Shown here one piece after another: positions 31,640 to 41,368 of a DNA stretch of 64,000 bases. Positions within the stretch are counted from its first letter, which is position 1. The number at the start of each line of letters is the position of its first letter. The position numbers and the translations under genes were made by a program. Source of the DNA: Blepharisma japonicum (Eukaryota > Ciliophora > Heterotrichea > Heterotrichida > Blepharismidae); assembly GCA_949751835.1 (NCBI GenBank), contig CATKHK010000005.1, forward strand, positions 186,001 through 250,000, read 5' to 3'. The notes under the pieces are model-generated. The model was not told the DNA's origin, did not search any database, and saw nothing but the letters and a program-made list of their open reading frames with translations.

Positions 31640-32015
31640 TCAATTTTTGCAGCAGTAAGTCATCAAGAGATTGCTATAAATTGGATCCCAGCAGGATTTT
31701 GGCTATCTGGAGGCCAAGTTGGAACCACACGAGTCCAAGAAATTGAGAGCCTTCAGTTGTGTTAAACTTATTGCTGGAGGATTTTTTTATCTTCAGGAAA
31801 TCTCCTATAAAAATCATCTGCAATGTGAGCTGTTTCATTATCATAGATTGGTCTGGAAAATCTGGAATAATCCCAAATAATAATACCACGGCCTGATGTG
31901 CTTCAACCGCCTTCTACTTGAAATGCTGCAATTGCAGTACCCTTGGCAAAATCAGAGGGAAAGATGAAGCAAATGCTAAGCCTAATAGAACAGGTTGAAA
32001 AAATTTCGCATATTA
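31640..32015 (-). pseudogene. Family 1 glycosidase relic (N-terminal fifth)
   Basis: Aligns with the first ~100 codons of the intact gene at 37421-38995: the codons for SISWTRVLP, IADDFY, SIWDYF and AAFQVEG can be followed on the minus strand, with frame changes. It continues without break into a noncoding stretch (32016-32394) that aligns with the spacer 38996-39282 between two intact glycosidase genes. Confidence 0.8.
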
Positions 32016-32460
32016 TTTATTAACTGATAAAATAAATATCATAGGCAAAACCTCTTCTTATTAACCATGTAAATAAAATTATATTTACAGTTGGCTATTA
32101 TTTAAAGATATATATTGGATTATAGTTAAAAGGCTTTTCCCACTTAAATATAGATACGTATCAAATTAATTCTCACTTCTTAAATAAATTTTTGCTTTTT
32201 AATTTAAAATAATGATATGCTTTCGAATCTTATAAATAAGGATAGCACAAAACTTTAGATATTTTTTTTAATGTGTTGCTAAATTAGATTAATTTTAAAT
32301 GTTAATTAAGAATTAACATTTTTGACAATAAACTTTACAATGTGATTATTTACTTAATCCTATATAGGATAGTGCAATTATTTACCTAGAATAACTTTTA
32401 TAGCATCTTTCATATGATAAGTTCCTAAGTAGCCAATTTACCTCTGATATTGATATCTTT
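32016..32460 (-). pseudogene. Copied glycosidase spacer plus 3' end relic
   Basis: Collinear with 38996-39390. Shared strings include GGCTTTTCCCACTTAA, TTTTGACAATAAA.TTTAC and, at 32405-32455, the codons for IGYLGTH and YQSLI of the glycosidase C terminus. With the preceding relic it is a decayed copy of the junction between two adjacent glycosidase genes, so the cluster was once longer. Confidence 0.7.
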
Positions 32461-32545
32461 ATTTAATAGATTTAGAAAGTCTAAAATCAAATTGCCTCTA
32501 TTCAAAGTAAAAATGTAACATTTTAAGAGGAATTATAAAAATAAA

Positions 32546-32821
32546 ATGGCACTCTTTTATTATAATGGTGCAAATGGGCCTTTGGGTGATATACGAGATG
32601 GCGGAGGATATCCAGTTAGCTCTGCAGGGAAGAGTTTCGCAAGATTTTCCACATATGCAGGGAGACGTCCTCAAAATAATACTCTCTGCTTATGAAATGC
32701 TCCAATGGGAGGAGTTAATCTTCCAAACTGGGATATTTTAATTGGAGGTAATGTTGTTTTCGGTGGAAGTTCAACTGTTGGCTGCATTACTTTTGGGCTA
32801 AATCCCAATCTTCTCGCGTAA
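32546..32821 (+). CDS. MALF-family small protein, copy 4
   Basis: 91 residues, one TGA-coded Trp in LCLWNAP. Consensus first half (MALFYYNGANGPLG, RDGGGYPVSSAGKSFARF, STYAGRRPQ); variable second half with IGGNVVFGGSSTVG and the usual end NPNLLA. The 12 bases before ATG are TATAAAAATAAA. It sits between a glycosidase relic on the left and MALF copy 5 on the right. Function unknown. Confidence 0.78.
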
Positions 32822-33449
32822 TTCACGGAGAATAAATAATTAGCTTTTTAGCCATATTTAATGATTCTATAAATCGATGAATTTAAATAAAAATTTAAAA
32901 AGTATATTATTGTGTTTAGGTTATTTAAAGATTTAAACACATTATGTCTGACTAAATTATTCAATCTTGATATAGCTATAAGTTATATTATCCTTGCGAT
33001 TTAGCGCATCTTTAATTTTTAGGTTCAACCCAATTCTCATAAATGTGCATATAGAGCTTTATTGCTGAAATAAAATATTTAGATCAAGATCTTAGTCAGT
33101 ACCTTACACTAATAAGTGATCCAACCGCTCATATTATATCTCATCTTATCTTCTTATCCTATTAGCTGCTTAAAGTTTGAATTTAATTTCTTCTAATACA
33201 TTAAGGTTGGCCGTACATCTGTTCTCCGCCTTTGCAGAGAAAGACCTACTAAAAATTGAAATCTATCAATAGAAAATATAAGGGGGAAACACAGTAGTGT
33301 ATAGTGATTAGTTTAGCTGAATATTTTTTTATGCAAAGTAAGATATATAAGCCTAGTGCTTGGTCAATTCAAAAATATTAAAAGCAGTCATAATTTAAAC
33401 TCTATAAAATTCTTAAATTGTATCTTTAATAAGAATCTATAAAAATAAA
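32822..33449. other. Spacer with diverged repeat of 28.9-29.3 kb
   Basis: About 630 noncoding bases: first the MALF 3' flank (TTTTTAGCCATATTTAAT), then from about 32985 the duplicated upstream region also found before MALF copy 1. No RNA gene seen. Confidence 0.6.
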
Positions 33450-33725
33450 ATGGCACTCTTTTTTTACAATGGTGCGAATGGGCCTCTGGGCATGATAAGC
33501 GACGGCGGTGGATATCCAGTTAGCTCATTTGGAAAGAGTTTTGTTAGATATTCAACATACGGAGGGAATCGTCCTCAAAGAAATACTCTCTGCCTATTAA
33601 ATGCTTCATTTGCAGGAATGCATCTCCCTAACTGAGATCTTTTATTTACAGGTAATGTTTGCATCAGTGGAAATACAACTGTTTGCAACATTAGCGATGG
33701 GTTAAATCCCTCTCTTCTTGCTTAA
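33450..33725 (+). CDS. MALF-family small protein, copy 5
   Basis: 91 residues with one TGA-coded Trp (LPNWDLL). First half MALFFYNGANGPLG, SDGGGYPVSSFGKSF, STYGGNRPQRNTLCL; second half contains two Cys (NVCISGNTTVCNIS) not found in the other copies, and ends NPSLLA. TATAAAAATAAA abuts the ATG. It is the right-most member, converging with the first intact glycosidase gene 240 bases away. Confidence 0.78.
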
Positions 33726-33965
33726 TACAAGAAGAATAATTAATTAGCTTTTTAGCCATATTTAATCAATAAAATAAACAAATTAAATTTAGCAAGCAGA
33801 GTATTTACTTGTGCTTGGGTAAATTAAAAGATTTAAATTGCAAATTTAGGTATTATGTCTGGGTAAATTATTTAATTCTCATAAAAATACATTTTAAGAA
33901 GCTTGCAAGTCTTTGCAAAGATAATAACTTAAATAATTAAAACTGATTTTTGCTTAATACACAGC

Positions 33966-35540
33966 TTAGAATAAATAACTATTTAAGGTTTTAGCCCTTT
34001 CAGCTAGTGCATAAGGCGAAACATTTTTTAATTCTTCAGCGTGATGAGTCCCTAAGTAGCCTATCAAGCTCTGATATAAGTATCCAGAATTTTTTATTGT
34101 TCTTGTTAGGTTTTGATTATAATTCACGTAAGTGATGCCAAACCTGACACTGTAACCATCAGTCCATTCGAAGTTATCTAACAGTGACCACAAGAAGTAT
34201 CCTCTGACTTTTACCTTATCGTTGACAATTGCATCAACCATATTCATGACGTGATTGTAGACATAATCCATTCTAAACGTATCGTTCAACGCTTGTGCTT
34301 CTGGCATATCGTTTTCTCCTGGGCAGCTTACTCCATTTTCGAAAATATAAATATCAGGGTCATTATATCTGACTTTAATCCAGTTCAAAAGAGCTCTAAG
34401 CCCTGGAGGATATACATTAAGCCATGAAGATTGGGCAAAAGGCCCGATTAAGTGTCCTGTTTTATTGTATGGGCTTCCAGTATATCTGCCATCATTTCCA
34501 TAGTTATCACCAGGTGTTCCTGTCCAGTGGACATATCCACTTGCGTAGTAATTCAGTCCTAAAAAGTCATAAGAACCTCTCAACATAGTTGATTGTTCTG
34601 TAGTGAAAGTAGGAAGTCTATTGCCTGTGATGAGCTCACTCATTTCTGTAGGGTATCTTCCAAATGCTTGAGGATCAGCAAACCAGCCATACTGGAATGC
34701 TAAGGAATATTGAACTGCCTTATAGTCATCCTCGTCAGATGTATCCCAAGGCAAATTGTACCCACTGTTGATGGTCATACCGATTTTACCTTTTTGAATT
34801 TTTTGGTATTTATTTCTGTAAGTTTGAACTGCAAGTCCATGAGCTAACAATGCATTGTGAGCTGCTATGTAAGGTTCAGTTGAAGAGTTTCCGCCTCCAC
34901 CTACTTGCTGACACCAGTCACCCCAACTTGGCGAACATCTTCCAGGGGCGTGAGTCCCAACTCCGTATCCAATCCATGTGAAAGTTTGGATTTCGTTCAT
35001 GGTAAGCCAATATTTGACTTTGTTTCCAAAATTGCTGAAGCAGAAATCTGCGTATGCATTGAATTTATTTGCAACATCTGGATCGAGCCATGTGCTTTGA
35101 GCTGTTAAATTATTGAAGGTTTGAGGCAAATCCCAGTGATAAAGAGTGACATAAGGCTGAATCCCAGCTGCAAGCAATGCATCTAGGAGGGTGTTGTAAA
35201 ATTGGACTCCAGCTTGGTTGACATTACTGGTGAGCCCATTTGGAAGTAGGCGAGTCCAGGAAAGAGAAACTCTAAAGTTTTTAACCCCAAGCTGCTGAAG
35301 TAATTTGATATCTGAAGGATATCTATCATAGAAATCGTCTGCAATATGTGCAGTCTCATTGTCATAAATTCTACCTGGGAAATTTTGGAAATAATCCCAG
35401 ATTGATGGCCCACGTCCAGAGACATTCCACGCTCCTTCGACTTGAAAAGCAGCTGTAGCTGTTCCCCACGCAAAGTCTGAAGGAAGAACTGCAGCGCACG
35501 ATAGACCAATAAATAGCAAGGAGACAATAAGCTTGCCCAT
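33966..35540 (-). CDS. Secreted family 1 beta-glycosidase, copy A
   Basis: Retaining beta-glycosidase of GH1 (beta-glucosidase/lactase-phlorizin type). 524 residues, normal single-domain length, with a signal peptide (about 1-17) and therefore directed to food vacuole, lysosome or outside. Acid/base Glu183 in LTMNEI and nucleophile Glu401 in IFENG; the family usually has NEP, so Ile after Glu183 is a shared oddity of these copies. Other motifs: DFAWGTATAAFQVEG, HWDLPQ, LLDNFEW. Several NxS/T sites. All Trp in conserved places are TGG in this copy. Substrate cannot be told; a role in digesting beta-glucosides of food is inferred. Confidence 0.95.
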   Translation of the reverse strand: MGKLIVSLLFIGLSCAAVLPSDFAWGTATAAFQVEGAWNVSGRGPSIWDYFQNFPGRIYDNETAHIADDFYDRYPSDIKLLQQLGVKNFRVSLSWTRLLPNGLTSNVNQAGVQFYNTLLDALLAAGIQPYVTLYHWDLPQTFNNLTAQSTWLDPDVANKFNAYADFCFSNFGNKVKYWLTMNEIQTFTWIGYGVGTHAPGRCSPSWGDWCQQVGGGGNSSTEPYIAAHNALLAHGLAVQTYRNKYQKIQKGKIGMTINSGYNLPWDTSDEDDYKAVQYSLAFQYGWFADPQAFGRYPTEMSELITGNRLPTFTTEQSTMLRGSYDFLGLNYYASGYVHWTGTPGDNYGNDGRYTGSPYNKTGHLIGPFAQSSWLNVYPPGLRALLNWIKVRYNDPDIYIFENGVSCPGENDMPEAQALNDTFRMDYVYNHVMNMVDAIVNDKVKVRGYFLWSLLDNFEWTDGYSVRFGITYVNYNQNLTRTIKNSGYLYQSLIGYLGTHHAEELKNVSPYALAERAKTLNSYLF

Positions 35541-35800
35541 TTTTATACCAAATCTTATTACCTTAGTTTTTAAAGCTTTATTTCTAGTCTCTTAAATCTA
35601 ATCTTCAACAAATAACTAAAATTTAGCAATAAATTTATGATCCTGTGCTAAAAATTATTTCTCTCCATGTTCTTATTAAGTTAAAATTTTATACATACAA
35701 GCTCGGCAGTTAACTCAATAAAGTGCCAAAACTTCTCAATTACAAAGATTCCATTCATTAAAGAAAGAAAAAAATTAAAGCCTCCAGTAATTAAAATATT

Positions 35801-37381
35801 TTATTTATGATAAAGATAGCTGCTTAAGCGTTTTGATCTTTCAACAAGCGAATAAGGAGAAACATTTTTTAATTCTTCTGTATGATGAGTTCCTAAATAG
35901 CCAATCAAGCTTTGATATAGATATGCTGAGTTTTTAATAGCTCTTGTAAGATTTTGATTATAATTCACATAAGTGATTCCAAATCGTATGCTAAACCCTT
36001 GAGTCCATTCAAAATTATCTAGAAGTGACCATAAGAAATATCCTTTAACCTTGACCTTATCATTAACTACTGCATCGACCATATTCAAAACATGGTTATA
36101 AATATAGTTCATTCTAAAAGTATCATTTAGAGCTTGTGCTTCGGGCATATCGTTTTCTCCTGGAACACTAACGCCATTCTCAAATATGTATATATCAGGA
36201 TCATTATATCTTGTCTTAATTCAGTTCAAAAGCATTCTAAGACCAGGAGGATATACATTAAGCCAAGTAGACTCAGCAAAAGGACCAATTAGATGCCCTG
36301 TTTTATTGTATGGACTTCCAGTATATCTGCCATCATTTTGATAATTATCACCAGGAATGCCTGTCCAATGCACATATCCACTCGCATAGTAATTTAAGCC
36401 CAAAAAATCATAAGAGCCTTTTAATAGAGCTGACTCTTCTGGAGTAAAAGTGGGAAGTCTGTTTCCTGTAATGAGTTCACTCATTTCTGTAGGGTATTTT
36501 CCAAATACTTGTGGGTCTGCAAACCATCCATATTGAAAAGCGATCGAATATTGAACTGCCTTATAATCATCCTCATCTGATGTATCCCATGGTAAATTGA
36601 AGCCACTATTTATAGTCATCCCAATTTTCCCTTTTTGGGTTTTTTGATAATTTTTTCTGTAAGTTTGGACTGCAGCTGCATGGGCCAATAAAGCATTATG
36701 GGCAACAAGATAAGGCTCTGTAGAAGAATTTCCTCCTCCCCCTACTTGCTGGCATCAATCCCCAAAGCTTGGAGAGCATCTTCCAGGTGCTGCAGATCCG
36801 ACCCCATATCCACCCCAAGCTATGCTCTCAATTTCATTTAGCGTTAGCCAATACTTAACCTTATTTCCAAAAGTCTTAAAGCAAAAATCTGCATATGCAT
36901 TGAATTTATTCACAATATCTGGGTCAAGCCATGTGCTTTGAGCTGTCAAGTTGTTGAAGGCTTGTGGTAAATCCCAATGATAAAGAGTTACATACGGTTG
37001 AATTCCAGCTGAAAGAAGAGCATCTATAAGATTGTTATAAAATTGCACACCTGCTTGATTTACATTACTCACAAGTCCATTTGGAAGTAAACGTGACCAA
37101 GAAAGCGAAAGTCTGAAGTTTTTGATTCCAAGCTGTTGGAGAATTTTTATATCTGAGGGATATCTATCATAAAAATCGTCAGCAACATGAGCAGTCTCAT
37201 TATTATAAATTCTATCAGGGAAATCTTGAAAGAAATCCCAGATACATGGACCACGACCTGAGACATTTCATGCTCCTTCAACTTGAAAAGCTGCAGTAGC
37301 AGCACCCCAAGCAAAATCTGAAGGAAGAACTGAAGCATATGAAAAGCCTATAAACAGTAAGAGAGCAAAATGTTTGCCCAT
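35801..37381 (-). CDS. Secreted family 1 beta-glycosidase, copy B
   Basis: 526 residues once TGA is read as Trp at four sites (for example GAWNVSG, GDWCQQ, LLNWIK). Signal peptide MGKHFALLLFIGFSYA. Acid/base Glu183 (LTLNEI) and nucleophile near 401 (IFENGVS). All active-site motifs are intact, so it appears functional. It is most like copy A in the C-terminal half and like copy D in parts of the N-terminal half. Spacers: 260 bases to copy A, 39 bases to copy C, with no room for more than a minimal promoter on that side. Confidence 0.93.
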
Positions 37382-37420
37382 ATTTACTTGCCACTGGAGA
37401 TATTAAAGCTAATTGATTAA

Positions 37421-38995
37421 TTATGAGGATAAAAAATTAGGAGATATTAGTGGCTTTTCACTGATTGCATTGATTGAGGCATTTTGAGATTTCTCAAAAC
37501 TATGGGTTCCTAAGTATCCAATCAAACTTTGATATAGATACCCAGAGTTTTTAATTGCTCTGGTCAAGTTTTGGTTATAATTCACATATGTGATTCCAAA
37601 CCTTGTGTTGAACCCATCCGCCCATTCAAAATTATCTATAAGTGACCACAAGAAATATCCCTTTACTCTAACTCCATCATTTACAATAGCATCAACCATA
37701 TTCATGATATGGTTATAAATATAATCTATCCGAAACGTATCATTCAAAGCTTCTTCTTCAGTCATTTGACTTTCTCCAGGATCGCTAACTCCATTCTCCA
37801 TCACATAAATTTCATAATCTCCATACCTATTTTTAATTCAATTCAAAATTCCTCTAATACCTTGAGGATAAACATTAAGTCATGAAGACTGTGCTGTCGG
37901 TCCAATTAAATGTCCAGTTTTATTATAAGGGCTAACATTATATCTTCCATCATTTCAATAATTGTCGCCAATTTCTCCAGTTCATTGGGCATAATCTGTA
38001 GTATAATAATTCAGCCCTAAATAGTCAAAAGAGCCTTTAAGTAAAGCACTTTGTTGAGGAGTGAATTCTGGGAGTCGATTTCCTGTAATAAGTTCAGTCA
38101 TTTCTTCAGGGTATCTTCCAAACACTACTGGATCTCCTATCCAGCCATATGAAAATGCAATTGCAGTTTGTGCTGCTTTATAATCATCAGGGTTTGAAGA
38201 GTCCCATGGCAAATGAAAACGAGTATTAATTGTTAAGCCAATTTTCCCTTTTTGCAATGTTTGATATTTTTGACGATAAGTCTGTACAGCAAGACCATGA
38301 GCTAATAAGGCATGATGAGCAACAATATAAGGCTCAGTCGAAGAATTTCCTCCCCCTCCGACTTCTTCACACCATGATCCTACGCTTGGACTGCATCTTC
38401 CTGGAGCAGCAATTCCCCAACCATACCCTTGCCATGCGAAGCTCATAATTTCGTTCATTGTCACCCAATGTTTAACTTTGGCTCCAAAAGTACTGAAACA
38501 GAAATCAGCATAAGCATTAAATTTATTCGGCATATCGGGATCAAGCCATGTACTTTGAGCTGTCAAATTATTAAATACTTGAGGGAGATCCCAATGATAA
38601 AGAGTAACATAAGGTTCAATTTTTTCAGAGAGTAAAGCATCAAAGAGATTGTTATAAAATTGGATACCTGCAGGATTTGGATTATCTGTAGTCCCAGTTG
38701 GAAGCACACGAGTCCAAGAAATTGAGAGCCTTAGGTTACGTATGCCTAATTGCTGGAGGATTTTTATATCTTCAGGGTATCTGTTGTAAAAATCATCTGC
38801 AATATGAGCTGTTTCATTGTCATAGATTCGGCCTGGGAAATCTTGGAAATAATCCCAAATACTTATGCCACGCCCTGATATGTTTCAAGCGCCTTCTACT
38901 TGAAATGCTGCAATTGCAGCACCTCAGGCAAAATCAGGAGGTAGAACTGAAGCAAATGCTAAGCCTAATAGCAAAAATTGAAATAATTTTTCCAT
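37421..38995 (-). CDS. Secreted family 1 beta-glycosidase, copy C
   Basis: 524 residues with TGA as Trp at six or so sites, including DFAWG and GAWNISG, which are TGG in copies A and D. Signal peptide MEKLFQFLLLGLAFA. The acid/base Glu is in VTMNEI (about 182) and the nucleophile in VMENG (about 400). The most diverged copy, especially in the C-terminal 25 residues, where the HAEELKNVSPYALAERAK-type end of the others is replaced. Its 5' end and upstream spacer were copied to 31.6-32.4 kb, where they decayed. Confidence 0.93.
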
Positions 38996-39282
38996 ATTAT
39001 AAATTGATACAACACATAAATATATTTAAAATTGGCTATTAAAAATTTATTTAAAGATACATATTAGATTATAGTTAAAAGGCTTTTCCCACTTAATTAT
39101 TAATATTTATCAAAGTATCTAGATACATTTTATTGCTTTTTATTTAAAAAAATAAATGTTGCTTGCGAATCTTAGAAATAAAGGACAAAATACAGTTTAG
39201 ATTTATTTTTTTTGAGTTGATAAGTAAGAGTAATTTTAAATATTAAAAGTTTTGACAATAAATTTTACGATGCGATTATTAC
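38996..39282. other. Spacer between glycosidase copies C and D
   Basis: 287 A/T-rich bases; recognisable only through its decayed copy at 32016-32394. Confidence 0.6.
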
Positions 39283-40860
39283 TTAATCCCATAGAAGATT
39301 ATGCAATTTTTTGCCTCTTTCAGCAAGCGAATAAGGAGACAGCTTTTTAACTTCTTCAACGTGATGGGTTCCTAAATAGCCGATTAAACTCTGATAAAGG
39401 TACCCTGAGTTCTTAACGGTTCTTGTCAAGTTATTATTGTAGTCCACATAAGTGAGCCCGAATCTGACACTATAGCCATCAGTCCATTCAAAGTTATCTA
39501 ATAATGACCATACGAAGTATCCTTTAACCTTAACTCCATCGTTTACAACTGCATCTACCATGTTCATAATGTGGTTGTATAAATAATCCATACGGAAAGT
39601 ATCGTTCAAGGCTTGAGCTTCAGGGACTGTATTTTCTCCTGGGCAGCTTACTCCGTTTTCAAGAACATAGATATCAGGGTTGTTATATCTATCTTTAATC
39701 CAGTTCAAAAGGCCTCTAAATCCAGGGGCATATACATTTAGCCAGCCTGAGTCTGCATATGGACCAATGAGATGTCCAGTTGAATTGTAAGGGCTTTGAC
39801 TGCATCTGCAATCATTTCCAAAGTTATCACCAGGCACTCCTGTATAGTGAGCATATTGGCTGTAGTAATAATTAACCCCTAAGAAATCATATGAACCTCG
39901 CAACAATGCGCTTTGTTCTGGAGTGAATGTTGGGAGCCTGTTTCCTGTAATCAGTGAGCTCATTTCTTCTGGATATCTTCCAAAGACTTGAGGGTCAGCA
40001 AACCATCCATATTGAAAAGCTACAGAAACATCTGCTGATTTGTAGTCTTCTGGTTCTGATGTATTAGAAGGATAGTAAAATGCGCTGCTGATAGTCATTC
40101 CGATTTTTCCCTTTTGAGTTGGTTGATAGGATTTTCTGTAAGTTTGAACCGCAAGTCCATGAGCTAGCAATGCATTGTGAGCTGCTATATAAGGCTCAGT
40201 TGAAGAATTCCCACCTCCACCTACTTGTTGGCACCAGTCACCCCAACTTGGAGAACATCTTCCAGGGGCGTGAGTCCCTACTCCGTACCCAATCCATGTG
40301 AAAGTTTGGATTTCGTTCATAGTGATCCAGTATTTAACCTTATTTCCAAAAGTCTTGAAACAAAAGTCTGCATATGCATTGAATTTGTTTGCGACATCTG
40401 GGTCTAGCCATGTGCTTTGGGCTGTAAAGTTATTGAAGGTTTGAGGTAAATCCCAATGGAAAAGAGTTACAAAAGGCTGAATTCCTGCTGCAAGTAATGC
40501 ATCAAACAGATTATTGTAAAATTGAACACCAGCTTGGTTTACATTGGTTACTAGTCCATTTGGAAGCAGACGAGTCCAGGAAAGAGAAACTCTGAAGTTT
40601 TTGATTCCTAATTGTTGGAGGATTTTAATATCTGATGGATATCTGTCATAAAAATCGTCTGCAACGTGACCAGTCTCGTTGTTGTAAATACGACCTGGGA
40701 AAGTTTGGAAATAATCCCAGATACATTGCCCACGGCCTGACACGTTCCAAGCACCTTCAACTTGAAAAGCAGCTGTGGCTGTGCCCCATGCAAAATCTCT
40801 TGGAAGAACAGCACCATAAGCGATGCCAAGGAATAAAATGAGAAAGTATTCTTTCACCAT
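39283..40860 (-). CDS. Secreted family 1 beta-glycosidase, copy D
   Basis: 525 residues, open without using TGA. Signal peptide MVKEYFLILFLGIAYG. Acid/base Glu183 (ITMNEI), nucleophile Glu401 (VLENG), and the same Cys pair in RCSPSWGDWC. Differs from A mainly around 255-280 and 330-360, regions that line the substrate pocket in GH1 enzymes, so substrate range may differ. Longest upstream spacer of the cluster (508 bases). Probably digestive, by analogy. Confidence 0.95.
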   Translation of the reverse strand: MVKEYFLILFLGIAYGAVLPRDFAWGTATAAFQVEGAWNVSGRGQCIWDYFQTFPGRIYNNETGHVADDFYDRYPSDIKILQQLGIKNFRVSLSWTRLLPNGLVTNVNQAGVQFYNNLFDALLAAGIQPFVTLFHWDLPQTFNNFTAQSTWLDPDVANKFNAYADFCFKTFGNKVKYWITMNEIQTFTWIGYGVGTHAPGRCSPSWGDWCQQVGGGGNSSTEPYIAAHNALLAHGLAVQTYRKSYQPTQKGKIGMTISSAFYYPSNTSEPEDYKSADVSVAFQYGWFADPQVFGRYPEEMSSLITGNRLPTFTPEQSALLRGSYDFLGVNYYYSQYAHYTGVPGDNFGNDCRCSQSPYNSTGHLIGPYADSGWLNVYAPGFRGLLNWIKDRYNNPDIYVLENGVSCPGENTVPEAQALNDTFRMDYLYNHIMNMVDAVVNDGVKVKGYFVWSLLDNFEWTDGYSVRFGLTYVDYNNNLTRTVKNSGYLYQSLIGYLGTHHVEEVKKLSPYSLAERGKKLHNLLWD

Positions 40861-41368
40861 ATTATTTATCTCTGATGATGCTGTAGTGATTGATTTTAAT
40901 ATTTAAATTTAAGGACAAATATAATTATTTAAGGATTGTCAATCATTTTAAAAAATATTGATGTAAAGATATGAAAATTAAAAATACTTATATAAAATTA
41001 TATACCTAGATTTTTATCTCATAGCAGATTAGACAAGGGTTAAAAAGAATGCGGCTATTCTTGAGCTAAATGAATTTTTGTTTATTTCAATTTTTATAGG
41101 AATTTTATTTATGTTGGAGTGCATAGAGAAAGAGCTACTATTTTAATTTAGGATCTTGATTGTATCAGTAGATCTTAATATGTGTACAAGTAGGGAAGAA
41201 AAGTCTTTTTTTAAGAATTGTTCCTTCAATACCAAGATATATATGATTAAAAAATATTGTATGATGGAAAATGCATATTTTATACTTAATTTAAAATAAA
41301 AATCAAAGAATTTTTAGATATTACTAATTTTCTTTCGTGTCTTTTAGCAAAATGATTTTAGATTTATA
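40861..41368. other. Divergent spacer between glycosidase D and the Vps39-like gene
   Basis: 508 A/T-rich bases holding both promoters. No repeat or RNA gene recognised. Confidence 0.6.
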
